DNA of 64,000 nt, taken from NCBI GenBank assembly GCA_019261985.1, contig JAFAQY010000042.1, positions 1 to 64,000 of the forward strand. The letters run 5' to 3'. Shown here in pieces: positions 9,164-18,714 of this stretch. Each line of letters begins with the position of its first letter. Position 1 is the stretch's first letter. The translations under genes were made by a program, and so were the position numbers. Under the pieces are notes generated by a model. That model was given only the letters and a program-made list of their open reading frames with translations. It was not told the DNA's origin and searched no databases. The DNA comes from Bryobacterales bacterium (GTDB taxonomy: Bacteria > Acidobacteriota > Terriglobia > Bryobacterales > Bryobacteraceae).

Positions 9164-12130
9164 TCAGAATTTCAGGCGCAGCGCTAGCTGAAACTGCCGC
9201 GGCGTTCCGCCGCCAGTGGCGCCGGAATTAAGAGGCGTCGTGATCTCGCCGAAGCTGAGAGGAGAAGACAGGTTCGCTTGAGGCTGGCCGTACTGAGCGC
9301 GATTCAGCAAGTTAAATACCTCCGCACGGAACAGCAATAAAACCCGTTCCTTCAATCTAATGGTCGTGGACAACGAGGCATCCATCTGATAGAGATCGGG
9401 GCCTCGCACTAAGTTGCGCCCAGTGTTGCCATACGCGCCCGCGGCAGGGACCGCAAACGCGGCCGGGTTGATCCATAGTTGCGGCGTTTGACCGCCCGGA
9501 GGCGTAAGCGGGACGCCCGGAACCAAGTCCGGCCGTTCCGATCCCGATACGCTATAACGATCCGGCAGCGCGGCGTTCGCGCGATTAAGAACCACATTCA
9601 CAGGTAAGCCAGTTCGCGCGGTGGCTATGGCGCTCAATTGCCAGCCTCCGAATATGGCGCGCGTTAAACCGGGAGTGGAAAGATACGGTTTCCCCGGTCC
9701 GAACGGCAGCTGATATACGCTCGATAAATTAAAAACCTGCCGCACGTCATAATCGCCGGCGGCCTTCTCGCAAGCGCGGCAAAAGACGTTTTGAGGCGTG
9801 TCCGCTTCGCCGCCGCCGATGCCTCCGTCGTTGATCGAATGCGACCACATGTAATTCGCAGCCACCAGCCAACCTTTCTGGAATGCGCGCTGCACGTTCA
9901 CTTGAAGCGCATGGAAGGTACTGTTGCTGTCGTTGCCGCGCCATGAAACGACCCCAAATTGCGGATACGGCGCTACCCCGGCATTGGGGTTAATGGTATT
10001 GGTGTACGTGGTTGTTAGAATATCCGTTCCTTTGTTGCCGACATAAGATACCGTGGCGACGGCGTTGCCTAGCAGGGTACGTTGGATGGAAGCGGTCCAC
10101 GCGGCGATGTACATATCTTTCCGCCGCCGGTACAAATCGCGCGGTGTCACGGTGCCCGTGGTATTGGCCAAATATGGCTCGATGGGATAACTAAGTCCAG
10201 GGGAATTGGCGGGAGAGAGCGTATATCGCAGAACGTCGTTGGAAATCGGAAGATTCTGGTCGTCTAACTGGCCATCCGTGTGATACAGCCCGCCACCGGC
10301 GCGAAGCACCGTCTTGCCGCGCGCCCAAGCCACAGACGCGCGAGGATCGAGATCGCCGTGCCGGGGAAAGGTGAATTGGGCCAACGGCGAGCAGTAGCCC
10401 CCGCAGGTTTCGAAATCGAAGGGAATCGCGCGGTTATCCACCTCGTGAAAAACATTGAAGAATGAATAACGCAAGCCTAACGTGAGTGTCAGGGCGCCCG
10501 TGGCTTTGTAGGTGTCCTCGAGGTAGCCATACGCCTGGGTTTTACGCAGTCGTTTGAGCGGCAGCAGCGATGTATAGGTCGCGCCGTCCATTTGATTATT
10601 GACAAAATTATTCAAGGAAAGATAGGTGAGAGCGCCGCTCTGTGAATTGCCCTGATTCATATTGATGCGTCTTATTAACACACCAAATTTGACAATGTGT
10701 TTGCCTTTTACCCAGGTCATGTCGTCGATATAGGAAAACGTGGTTCCATGGCCATCGGTGGTGGAACCCGCTGTTAGCGAGCTGAGATTGGAGACGCTGA
10801 CGGTGTACGCAACCGGCGAGATGTTGGCGGTGTGATAGATATCCTGATTGAAACCGAATTTCGCCTCATTCACCAGCGAAGGTGAAAAAACGTGAAACAG
10901 CTCGGCCACCCCATTGGCCAACTTGGTATCCGTGGTTGCGAGAGCGTTCAAGGCTCCCGTGGGAAGGGTGTAGACGGCCTCATCCGCGCTGAAGCGGACA
11001 TACGCCGTGGTCCGATCGGTGAAGCGATGATCGGCTCGAAACATGCCCGAATCTTCGTTGTCCACCTGATTCGAGCCCGCGACATAATTCCAGACTTGTG
11101 GATTTGAAGTTGGCGAAGTGCCCTTGGGATAGGCGTTGAGGATGGGCGCCAACGACGGCGACGCGATTTCCGCTTGCGTGAGAAAGAAAGGGCTTGGCAC
11201 GAGCCCGACCTGCGTATTGCCGAGGTGCTGGCGAAGGCCTTCGTAATTCGCGTAGAAGAACGTCTGGCCGTGAACAATGGGGCCGCCAAGATCGCCGCCG
11301 AATTGGTTCAGCAAAAACGGATCGGGCGATGGCCCGTCAAGCGGGGAACGAGCGTCGAAAACGTCATTGCGGAAGAAATCGAACGCGCCGCCATGCAGAG
11401 CGTTGGTTCCCGAGCGCGAGGCAACCGACATCTGTGCGCCCGCGAACATGCCTGTATCCGCGCGGAAATTCTGCGACTGGACTTGAAATTCGGAAATGGA
11501 ATCCAAGGGGATTGCCAGGCGCACGTATTCCTTTTGCGCCTGGTTGAGGATGCCGGAAGCATCGACGCCATCGAACAGGAAATTATTGTCATCCAACCCA
11601 TGCCCGGCGAAGCGGATGGTCCGCTGGTCGCTTGGGCCGTTGTCAATGGCCCCGGGTGAAAGCGCGGTCAGGTTCGACCAGTTCCTGCCATTCAATGGAA
11701 GTTCGCTAAGCTGCGCCTGTTCGAATGAAGCTGCAACGGCTGCGCTGGAGGGATCCACACGCACCAATGGCTCGGAAACCGTGGTGCTTCCGGATTGCTC
11801 GCTGGGCGTGAGTTGCACATTCAGCGTGCGCGTCTCGCCGATGATCTGTTCGACGTCCGTCACGCGATACTCGCCAAAACCGGCCTTTGTAACGGTGATC
11901 GTATATTGACCCAACGGAACGCCGTCTATTATGTAAGTCCCTTGGGAAGTGGTCTCAGTTTTTCGTTCTTGTCCGGTCGCGCGCTGTACTGCTGTCACAG
12001 TCGCACCCGGAACACGGGCGCCGGTTGAGTCCGCCACGGTGCCAGCTAGCGCCGAGCGATCGGTTTGCGCAAATAGCGCAATCGACGGCGCAATGCAGAA
12101 GACGCAAGCAAAACGCATCTTGTGACTCAC
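9164..12130 (-). CDS. Oar-like TonB-dependent outer membrane receptor
   Basis: The 988-residue protein starts with a signal peptide ending near LFAQ. A carboxypeptidase regulatory-like Ig domain follows (about 22-110, GTVADSTGARVPGATVTAVQ). The plug domain comes next (LSELPLNGRNWSNLTALSPGAID and the DGVDASG box), then a long beta-barrel closing with QFQLALRLKF. The C-terminal Phe and alternating pattern fit BAM-dependent insertion. Acidobacteria encode many such receptors, presumably for large or polymeric substrates, but the ligand here cannot be read from sequence. The gene precedes the propeller/phosphoesterase gene. Length is slightly short for the family but all parts are present. Confidence 0.92.
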   Translation of the reverse strand: MSHKMRFACVFCIAPSIALFAQTDRSALAGTVADSTGARVPGATVTAVQRATGQERKTETTSQGTYIIDGVPLGQYTITVTKAGFGEYRVTDVEQIIGETRTLNVQLTPSEQSGSTTVSEPLVRVDPSSAAVAASFEQAQLSELPLNGRNWSNLTALSPGAIDNGPSDQRTIRFAGHGLDDNNFLFDGVDASGILNQAQKEYVRLAIPLDSISEFQVQSQNFRADTGMFAGAQMSVASRSGTNALHGGAFDFFRNDVFDARSPLDGPSPDPFLLNQFGGDLGGPIVHGQTFFYANYEGLRQHLGNTQVGLVPSPFFLTQAEIASPSLAPILNAYPKGTSPTSNPQVWNYVAGSNQVDNEDSGMFRADHRFTDRTTAYVRFSADEAVYTLPTGALNALATTDTKLANGVAELFHVFSPSLVNEAKFGFNQDIYHTANISPVAYTVSVSNLSSLTAGSTTDGHGTTFSYIDDMTWVKGKHIVKFGVLIRRINMNQGNSQSGALTYLSLNNFVNNQMDGATYTSLLPLKRLRKTQAYGYLEDTYKATGALTLTLGLRYSFFNVFHEVDNRAIPFDFETCGGYCSPLAQFTFPRHGDLDPRASVAWARGKTVLRAGGGLYHTDGQLDDQNLPISNDVLRYTLSPANSPGLSYPIEPYLANTTGTVTPRDLYRRRKDMYIAAWTASIQRTLLGNAVATVSYVGNKGTDILTTTYTNTINPNAGVAPYPQFGVVSWRGNDSNSTFHALQVNVQRAFQKGWLVAANYMWSHSINDGGIGGGEADTPQNVFCRACEKAAGDYDVRQVFNLSSVYQLPFGPGKPYLSTPGLTRAIFGGWQLSAIATARTGLPVNVVLNRANAALPDRYSVSGSERPDLVPGVPLTPPGGQTPQLWINPAAFAVPAAGAYGNTGRNLVRGPDLYQMDASLSTTIRLKERVLLLFRAEVFNLLNRAQYGQPQANLSSPLSFGEITTPLNSGATGGGTPRQFQLALRLKF

Positions 12131-12195
12131 AAGTGTTGCAGCGCAATGTTAATACAGAATGAAACAGCTTTGCCGCCAAAGTCAGGAGGCACAAT

Positions 12196-12237
12196 GCGGG
12201 CTGACGTCCGCCGCAGGCTGAAGCCTGGCATGCTACG
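12196..12237. repeat. Intergenic palindrome unit
   Basis: Two small palindromes stand side by side: CGGGCTGACGTCCG and CAGGCTGAAGCCTG, joined by CCG. The pattern is the same as in other intergenic palindromes of this window. It lies upstream of the Oar-like receptor, at the edge of a debris region. Confidence 0.55.
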
Positions 12238-12330
12238 CCGCCGACGTGCCGCGCTTTGAATCCATTCCCACGACGCCCCCATGGATGCAGTAATATTGTC
12301 GGACGACGATTGCGGAGGGGTCATAGACTT

Positions 12331-12630
12331 GCAACACCGCCGGAAATGGAGCAGTTCTTGCATTCGGCTCTGGAGCGTGAGCCGAATGAGCGGCAGGCGT
12401 TCCTGGAAGCCGCATGCGGCGGAGACGGCGAGCTGCGGCGCGAGCTTGAGCTCCTGTTGGCGCAGCGAGAGCAAGCGGGGACTTTGCTTGAAACTCGCGC
12501 CATGGATTACAGTGCTTCCACCCGGATGCTCACCGCGACCGCTTTGGGACGGCAGTTCGGGCCGTATCGGATCATTGCTCCCTTGGGTGCCGGAGGCATG
12601 GGCGAGGTCTACCGCGCGCATGACAGCAGG
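12331..12630 (+). pseudogene. N-terminal fragment of a Ser/Thr protein kinase
   Basis: The frame reads EMEQFLHSALEREPNERQAF, then ELRREVE-like helices, then FGPYRIIAPLGAGGMGEVYR. This is the pre-kinase region and glycine-rich loop of acidobacterial Hanks-type kinases. Homology stops abruptly at AHDSR, before the catalytic Lys, HRD and DFG motifs. No convincing start codon precedes it. It is a truncated, non-functional remnant of a gene normally above 800 residues. Confidence 0.75.
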
Positions 12631-12735
12631 CACCATGCTCGTGAGCGGGGATACGCCAAGAGCGACGGCCGCACCGAGCGCGTTCCCTTGAACACCGAAC
12701 ATCAAGTTCTGGACGACGTGCTCCGTTGGCGCGGA
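12631..12735 (-). pseudogene. Possible C-terminal ADOP/FtsX permease fragment
   Basis: On the minus strand the segment reads HVVQNLMFGVQGN, then LGAAVALGVSPLTSMVPAV. This resembles the last membrane helices of ADOP permeases (LLFGV...TFGAAVALL...PARRA) with small losses. It directly abuts the kinase fragment but has opposite polarity. The match is short and could be chance. I see nothing in 12736-12893. Confidence 0.3.
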
Positions 12736-12893
12736 ATCCCGCGGAATCGAAATATTAGCCCTGAATGAGGCGCTCGATTCACTAGCCAGCGAGAAGGCTG
12801 GGGTCGGGCGCCAATGGCCGCCACTCAGCAACTGAGCCCGGCGGGCCTGTGGTCCGTCTCGGCGGCGATGCTAATAGGTACGCTAGCTGATCG

Positions 12894-14516
12894 TTACGCG
12901 CCGGGTACCCGGTGGGAAACGTTCTTGGGGGTGGTCTTCTGCGCCACTGCGGTGGCTCTGTGTGAGGTTTCCTTCTTTTGACCCGCGGCAACCGAAGCTA
13001 CTGCCGGCTTCTTCACCGTCGCCGCAGCGGACGTATGAGTTTTGGCAGGGGCCGCGGCGCGTTTCACCACTGCAGGCTTTTCTGCGACAGGGGCTACCGG
13101 TACAGCCACAAAACGTCCCTCCGGATCGCCGAATTCGGCTCGCTGCACGCGCCAGGAGTCACGGTGATTGGGAGGAACTACGGCGAATGCCTCCTCCAAG
13201 CGGTCCGTCGTCCCTAGGGGAATGTGCAAGCGGTAACCTGCCGGGGCTACATTTTTCAACACCGCAGGGTTCAGTTCGCGAATTTCGCTCACGGGCCGAT
13301 CCATCGCGGAAGCGACCAGCGCCAGATTGGTTGGCGCCGCGAGTTCGGTGGTATCGAATTCCATAGGCGGATCGGCAACTACGTCTTCCACTCCGTAATC
13401 CGCGGCGTTCTTGGAAACGATGATCATCGCCAGGATGGCGGGAACGTAATTGGCCGTTTCTTGCGGAAGGACGCCCATACGGCGCAGAGTCCAGAAGTCG
13501 GCGTATCCGGTCCTTTGGACGGCGCGATCGATACACAAGGGACCGCAGTTGTACGCGGCCATCGCGAGATACCAGTCGCCCAAATGATCGTAAAGGTCGT
13601 GCAGGTGGCGAGCGGCGGCCCGAGTGGCCTGCTCGGGGTCCATTCGCAGATCCATCGCCGGAGTTACCTTAAGACCGTATTCCTCGCCTCGGAACTTCGC
13701 GAACTGCCATACGCCCACGCACAGCTTATTCGAGATGGCGTGCGGCTGGAAGCCGGATTCGGCTTGGGCCACGAAAATCAATTCCTGCGGCAGCCCTTCG
13801 GCCGCCAGCGCCTTCTCAATCATTCCCTTATAGCGACCCGAGCGGCGAAGCCCGGCTTCCAGGATCTTTTTGCCGCGTGGGGAAGAAAAGAAGTTAATGT
13901 AACTGAGGACCGGGTCGTTTACCTGGAGCGGGAGCTGGGAGGTGGTGGCTTGGATTTGATCTCTGACTTTATTTCGTAGGGAGGGGTCTACCGGGAAGGT
14001 CAAGTCCAGGATTTCGTCGAGCGGGCTTTTGTCGTAGGAAACCTGGGCATCCGGCTGGCTTGCTCCCAGTTCCCCTGTGTCATAGCGGTAGACCGACTCG
14101 ATCAACTCATCCAACCGCTGCTCCACCTTCAGGCGGTCCGGCGCGTCCTCCGGGGCGCTAAGCAGGATCTCGATCGCGCGATTGAACTCCCAGCGAGCAT
14201 CCTCGATTCGTCCTTCTTTAATAGCGCGCTTACCGGCGGCGTACCGGTCGTCGGCTCGTTTGATGAGGAATTCGGCATCGGTGGGGCGGGCAATTACCGG
14301 AAAGGAAGCGCTGAGGGAAGGAACTTCGTTCGCGTAAAGGTCTAAAGCCAGCGGCGGCGGTTCGCTCAAAGCCGCCTCTGCAGGGGGAGGAGCGGGCGGC
14401 AAGAAGAACGTCCGGAACTTCTGGGGTGGGGTCGTGGTTGCGCAACCGGCGAGTACCGCGATGCCAGCAGTCGCTGCCACGCCCAATGCCGAACGGAGGA
14501 TTCGAAATTGGGTCAT
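12894..14516 (-). CDS. Lipoprotein lytic transglycosylase (MltD-like)
   Basis: The ATG at 14516 gives 540 residues beginning with a lipoprotein signal whose lipobox LAGC places Cys25 at the mature N-terminus. A charged helical region (about 80-150) precedes an SLT domain. The catalytic Glu is E253 in FVAQAESGFQPHAIS, followed by GVWQFAKFRGEEYGL and the AAYNCGP motif typical of family 1 transglycosylases. A LysM-like segment (NLALVASAMDRPVSEIRELN) and an Ala/Lys/Pro-rich tail follow. It should cleave peptidoglycan glycan strands to anhydromuropeptides in the periplasm. A longer frame starts at 15224 but runs through the neighbour's opposite-strand sequence and is rejected. It is divergent from the Oar-like receptor at 14731. 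Confidence 0.92.
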   Translation of the reverse strand: MTQFRILRSALGVAATAGIAVLAGCATTTPPQKFRTFFLPPAPPPAEAALSEPPPLALDLYANEVPSLSASFPVIARPTDAEFLIKRADDRYAAGKRAIKEGRIEDARWEFNRAIEILLSAPEDAPDRLKVEQRLDELIESVYRYDTGELGASQPDAQVSYDKSPLDEILDLTFPVDPSLRNKVRDQIQATTSQLPLQVNDPVLSYINFFSSPRGKKILEAGLRRSGRYKGMIEKALAAEGLPQELIFVAQAESGFQPHAISNKLCVGVWQFAKFRGEEYGLKVTPAMDLRMDPEQATRAAARHLHDLYDHLGDWYLAMAAYNCGPLCIDRAVQRTGYADFWTLRRMGVLPQETANYVPAILAMIIVSKNAADYGVEDVVADPPMEFDTTELAAPTNLALVASAMDRPVSEIRELNPAVLKNVAPAGYRLHIPLGTTDRLEEAFAVVPPNHRDSWRVQRAEFGDPEGRFVAVPVAPVAEKPAVVKRAAAPAKTHTSAAATVKKPAVASVAAGQKKETSHRATAVAQKTTPKNVSHRVPGA

Positions 14517-14714
14517 GAGCAGTAAACCCTCAATTCTACCAAGGAGATCACAGGCGAAGTCAACCGGGGGTACCCCTTGGAATAAGGGCGGGGAATGACG
14601 GTCTTTCCAGCCGCAGTCAGCCGGCGAAACCTGATGCCCTGCAGCATGGTCTAAATGGATTGAAACTGGCGGCGGGCTGCTTGGCAGGCAACGGTGCGGC
14701 TTTATCGCAATCCC

Positions 14715-14723
14715 TGATATTAT
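14715..14723 (+). promoter_or_regulatory. Extended -10 promoter, probably leaderless transcript
   Basis: TGA followed by TATTAT (14718-14723) forms an extended -10. The expected transcription start, 6-8 nt on, coincides with the ATG at 14731 of the receptor gene. No -35 is obvious at 17 nt, which an extended -10 can tolerate. Confidence 0.5.
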
Positions 14724-14730
14724 CTGCTTC

Positions 14731-17700
14731 ATGGATTGGGGTCGCAGAATGAATGTGAAGTGGGCGTGCCTTCTTTTGGCGACTACGGCGACCGCCTGGG
14801 CCCAAGTTACCGGGTCGATCTCCGGCAGGGTGGAGGACCCGACCGGCGCGGCAGTTAGCGACGCGACCATTACGGTGCGAAACCTCGAAACCGGGGCGAT
14901 TCGCTCCACCACCACTGACGGGGTGGGTGGCTTTACGATTCGCTCTTTGCCGCTCGGGCCGCAGGAGATCAAAGCCGAAAAGACCGGGTTCAGGCCGGAG
15001 ATCCGCAGCGGCATCGATTTAGAGGTCGGCCAGGATGCCGTGGTCACGCTGAGGCTGGAAGTCGGCGAGATCGCCCAGGCGATAACGGTCCTGGAGGAAG
15101 CGCCTGTAGTAAATACGACCCCCTCCTCTGTTTCCGGCATGGTCGGCGAGCGAGAGGTCAAGGACCTGCCGTTGAACGGGAGAAGCTTCGATAACCTGAT
15201 CACGCTGAATCCGGGGGCGATCAATTACACCTCCATGAAAAGCGTCAATACGACCACCAGCGAGGGAAATTCGTTCTCGGTCGCGGGGCGGCGGCCTCAG
15301 GACAATCTGTTTTTACTGAACGGCATCGAATTGACCGGCACCAGCCAGCTTGCGGACACTCCGGGAAGCGTCAGCGGATACATGCTCGGAATCGATGCCG
15401 TTCGCGAATTCAACCTGCTTACAGACACCTATGGGGCCGAATACGGCAAGCGATCCGGCGGACAGGTTGCGGTCGTGACGCAGTCCGGTTCCAATACGGT
15501 GCACGGATCGATGTTCGAGTTTCTCCGCAATAGCGCCCTGGACTCGCCAGGAACCTTCGATCAGGGAGTGGTGCCTCCATTCCGCAGAAATCAATTCGGC
15601 GGCGCGCTGGGAGGTCCGCTGAAGAAAGATCGTTTATTTCTGTTCGGCAATTATGAAGGGTACCGGCAATCGCTTGCGGCCACCAGCGTCAGCGTGGTCC
15701 CCGACGATTACGCTCGCCAGGGCTTGCTCTACAGCGCCACAAAGGGCGGTTATGCCCCCGTTCAAAACCTGAATCCGGCGATGCTTCCGTACATGGCGTT
15801 GTGGCCGCAGGCTAACGGCCCTCAGCTAACGGTGAACGGCGTTCCGAGCGGCACGGCCCAGGCGTTTTATAATCCCAGGAACACGGTCCATGAGGATTTC
15901 GGCACGGTGCGGGCCGACTATAATCCGCGCGACCAAGACCGCTTGTCGCTTTCCTACACCATCGATGACGGCCACAGCTTGATTCCGCTCGCGGACCCGC
16001 TGTTTGCGTCGGGGCTTCAACTTAGCGCTCAGGTGGCTAGCCTGGAGGAAATGCACATCTTCTCGCCGCGGGTCCTCAATACGTTCCGTGCGGGGTTTTC
16101 ACGGGCGGGATTCGATTTCGACTCTGCGACTTCGACGGCATTTCCCGCTAATCTTTCCTTCGTTGCCGGCGCTGCGCCGGGAAGCATTACTATCAATGCC
16201 GGAATCACATCGGCGGGCAACAGTACCAATGCCGGCGCGTCGAACCGGCGCAATCTTTTCACCTACGCGGACGATCTCCAAATCACCAGGGGCATTCACC
16301 AGCTAACCGCGGGAGTGTGGCTGCAATGGGTGCAAGATAACGAGGACATCGTCTCCAAACGTTTGGGCATCGCGACGTTCAGCACGCTAACGACGTTTCT
16401 GCAGGGAACTCTCGTGAATTTCCAGGTTGTTCCCAATCACACGGAACTCGGCTGGCGGAGTCTTTTCGGCGCTTGGTACGTGCAGGATGCGATGAAGCTG
16501 CGTCGCAATCTGACCTTTCAGGCTGGATTGCGTTACGAATTTACTACCGGGTGGAATGAAGAATCGGGCCGTGCCGCCAATTACATTACGGACGCAAACG
16601 GGGTGTTGATGACCAATCCTCGGATCGCGGGCTCGGTCTTCACGACCAACAACGCGACCCATCTGCTCGGGCCAAGAACGGGCTTGGCTTGGGACCCCTT
16701 CAGCAACGGCAAAACCGCGGTCCGCGCCGGATTCGGACTCTATTATTCATTGATCGATGCACTGAGTTTTCAGCTAAACGGTCTGCCGCCCTATAACGGA
16801 TCGGCGACGTTCACCGGCTCCCTACCCCCGCTGCTGCCGATTACTGCGAATGTTCCCGTGCCGCCGTCTTGCGGTCCTGGCGTGCCCCAGCCGTGTACCA
16901 TCTTCCAGCCGTTTGGGGTGCAGCCGGATGCGTTCACTCCCGCGGTTGCCGAATGGAATCTCAGCGTTCAGCAGGAACTCGGGCACAACACTGCTCTTCG
17001 GGTTGCTTATGTAGGTTCGCACGGTTATCACGGATTGCTGAACATCGATGCGAATAGCGTCCCCGCGCAGACGTGCGAAGACGCGAACGGCTGCACCGCG
17101 GGAGGAATAAACGCGGCCCGATCGACGGTTCCCCAGGGCGCTCGATACATTCCCGTGACTCCGGTGCGTCCCAATCCCTATCTTTCCGCCGGGTTCTTCT
17201 GGTACACGGAAGGCAACAGCAGCTATAACGCGCTGCAACTCGACCTCACCCACCGCTTAAGCCGTGGCCTGCAATTCCGCGCGGCTTATACCTGGTCCAA
17301 GAACCTGGACCTGAACTCCGGCTTAACGGGCGCCCAGGCCAACAACCAGTCCCAGATGGTGATGGATCGCCTTGACATACGCCGGGACTGGGGCCCGTCG
17401 GCGCTCAACATCACCAGCCAGGCGAGCCTCTCGGGTTCCTATGAGTTGCCTTTCGGTAGATCGATGCATGGCTTTGAGAGAAAGCTGGTGGACGGCTGGC
17501 AGGTGAACACCATTGCGACGCTGATGACCGGGTTTCCGTTCACGCCGGTAATCGGCGCGAACCTTTCCGGCGACGGCAATACTAGAAATCCGGACCGCCC
17601 TTCGTTAGACCCCAGCTTCACTGGCCCAGTCATCCTTGGAACTCAGACTCAATGGTTTAATCCGAAGGCGTTCCTTCTGCCCGCGGCAGGCACGTGGGGC

Positions 17701-17955
17701 AACCTGGGGCGCGGCGTCTATACAGGCCCCGGCTTGGCCACAGTGGATTTTTCCGTCTTTAAAAATACACCGCTTTCAGAGCGGGTCCGATTGCAATTCC
17801 GAGCGGAGATTTTCAACCTGTTGAATCGGATGAACCTGGGAACGCCGAACGGAACCGTGTTCTCCGGGACATCGATCAGCGGCTCGGCCGGATTGATCAC
17901 CACGCTCGCGACGACGCCGAGGCAGGTCCAGTTCGGATTGAAGCTCGTTTTTTGA
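14731..17955 (+). CDS. Oar-like TonB-dependent outer membrane receptor
   Basis: The 1074-residue protein has a signal peptide (WACLLLATTATAWAQ) and a carboxypeptidase regulatory-like domain (about 25-110, SISGRVEDPTGAAVSDATI). A plug with LPLNGRSFDNLITLNPGAIN and the NGIELTG box follows, then GAEYGKRSGGQVAVVTQSG and a long barrel ending VQFGLKLVF. It is a full-length homologue of the 9164-12130 receptor and the two differ throughout. The start could also be the ATG at 14749, which keeps the signal peptide. A small cytochrome-like gene follows 44 nt downstream. Confidence 0.92.
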   Translation: MDWGRRMNVKWACLLLATTATAWAQVTGSISGRVEDPTGAAVSDATITVRNLETGAIRSTTTDGVGGFTIRSLPLGPQEIKAEKTGFRPEIRSGIDLEVGQDAVVTLRLEVGEIAQAITVLEEAPVVNTTPSSVSGMVGEREVKDLPLNGRSFDNLITLNPGAINYTSMKSVNTTTSEGNSFSVAGRRPQDNLFLLNGIELTGTSQLADTPGSVSGYMLGIDAVREFNLLTDTYGAEYGKRSGGQVAVVTQSGSNTVHGSMFEFLRNSALDSPGTFDQGVVPPFRRNQFGGALGGPLKKDRLFLFGNYEGYRQSLAATSVSVVPDDYARQGLLYSATKGGYAPVQNLNPAMLPYMALWPQANGPQLTVNGVPSGTAQAFYNPRNTVHEDFGTVRADYNPRDQDRLSLSYTIDDGHSLIPLADPLFASGLQLSAQVASLEEMHIFSPRVLNTFRAGFSRAGFDFDSATSTAFPANLSFVAGAAPGSITINAGITSAGNSTNAGASNRRNLFTYADDLQITRGIHQLTAGVWLQWVQDNEDIVSKRLGIATFSTLTTFLQGTLVNFQVVPNHTELGWRSLFGAWYVQDAMKLRRNLTFQAGLRYEFTTGWNEESGRAANYITDANGVLMTNPRIAGSVFTTNNATHLLGPRTGLAWDPFSNGKTAVRAGFGLYYSLIDALSFQLNGLPPYNGSATFTGSLPPLLPITANVPVPPSCGPGVPQPCTIFQPFGVQPDAFTPAVAEWNLSVQQELGHNTALRVAYVGSHGYHGLLNIDANSVPAQTCEDANGCTAGGINAARSTVPQGARYIPVTPVRPNPYLSAGFFWYTEGNSSYNALQLDLTHRLSRGLQFRAAYTWSKNLDLNSGLTGAQANNQSQMVMDRLDIRRDWGPSALNITSQASLSGSYELPFGRSMHGFERKLVDGWQVNTIATLMTGFPFTPVIGANLSGDGNTRNPDRPSLDPSFTGPVILGTQTQWFNPKAFLLPAAGTWGNLGRGVYTGPGLATVDFSVFKNTPLSERVRLQFRAEIFNLLNRMNLGTPNGTVFSGTSISGSAGLITTLATTPRQVQFGLKLVF

Positions 17956-17999
17956 AATCGCGCGGGCGCTTGACGCGGTTCTGTTGTAAGCTTTGCTAT

Positions 18000-18413
18000 A
18001 TGCTTTGGATACGTCTTTCCGTAGCCGCCGTCATCGCCTGCTCCTTCGTAGCAGCGCAATCGACCCTGGATTTTGAAACTTATCGGGCGAAGGTCGAGCC
18101 GATCTTTCTCAAGAAACGGCCCGGGCATGCGCGTTGCGTTGCGTGCCACTCCGCCAGCAATAGCTTGTTCAAGCTGCAGCCGCTGCCTGAAGGCGCGACC
18201 GCCTGGACTCCGGAGCAATCGAAGATGAATTTCGATTCGGTTTCGAAGCTGGTGAAACCCGGCGGCGATCCGCTTGCCAGCCGTTTGTTGAAACACCCGC
18301 TTGCGGAAGACGCCGGGGGCGACGAATTTCACAACGGTGGCCGGCAGTTCACTTCGCAGAACGATCCGGATTGGCAGACCATCGCCGCATGGGTGCGGGG
18401 CTCGAAACAGTAG
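18000..18413 (+). CDS. Small secreted c-type cytochrome-like protein
   Basis: The ATG at 18000 gives 137 residues with a signal peptide (LWIRLSVAAVIACSFVAAQ). A single haem-binding motif C46-V-A-C49-H50 sits in a context (YRAKVEPIFLKKRPGHARCVACH) usual for acidobacterial planctomycete-type cytochrome domains that precede DUF1549-like modules. The C-terminus DPDWQTIAAWVRGS is the usual end of such single-haem domains. It probably carries electrons in the periplasm. No clear axial Met is seen. A TTG start at 17952 would overlap the receptor stop and is less likely. Confidence 0.78.
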   Translation: MLWIRLSVAAVIACSFVAAQSTLDFETYRAKVEPIFLKKRPGHARCVACHSASNSLFKLQPLPEGATAWTPEQSKMNFDSVSKLVKPGGDPLASRLLKHPLAEDAGGDEFHNGGRQFTSQNDPDWQTIAAWVRGSKQ

Positions 18414-18447
18414 AGCCTGAAACACCGCGCGGGCTTACGATGGAGTC

Positions 18448-18714
18448 ATGTCCGTCTACGAAGAACGCGCCGCCGAGCTTGAGGAACACGAGTTCCGCAT
18501 GGGCCTGGAGCGCGGCCGGCTCGCCGTAGCCCTGGATCTATTGACGGACGCGCTCGTGCTGGTGGGCCAGCACGGGGTTTATTGCCAGAGCGCCCGCCAG
18601 CCGGGCAAACCCGCCATGGACATCCAGATGATCGACAAATGCCTTACCGACGCCAAGGAACTGGTATCGAGCGTCATGGTGGAGATCCGGCGAAAAAAAC
18701 TAGAGGCGAGTTAA
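18448..18714 (+). CDS. Conserved-looking small helical protein, unknown function
   Basis: The 88-residue acidic protein begins MSVYEERAAELEEHEFR and is almost wholly helical by composition. It has one Cys and no signal peptide or membrane segment, so it is probably cytoplasmic. Good codon use and a clean ATG support it as a gene. Its last 15 nt overlap the end of the convergent MBL gene. I do not recognise the family. Confidence 0.6.
   Translation: MSVYEERAAELEEHEFRMGLERGRLAVALDLLTDALVLVGQHGVYCQSARQPGKPAMDIQMIDKCLTDAKELVSSVMVEIRRKKLEAS

Noticed and set aside
12127-12831. 234-codon minus-strand frame across the debris region
   Set aside because: It joins unrelated segments, including the antisense of a kinase fragment. 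Only a short stretch looks permease-like.
14517-15224. N-terminal extension of the transglycosylase
   Set aside because: It would overlap the divergent receptor gene, and the lipoprotein signal fixes the start at 14516.
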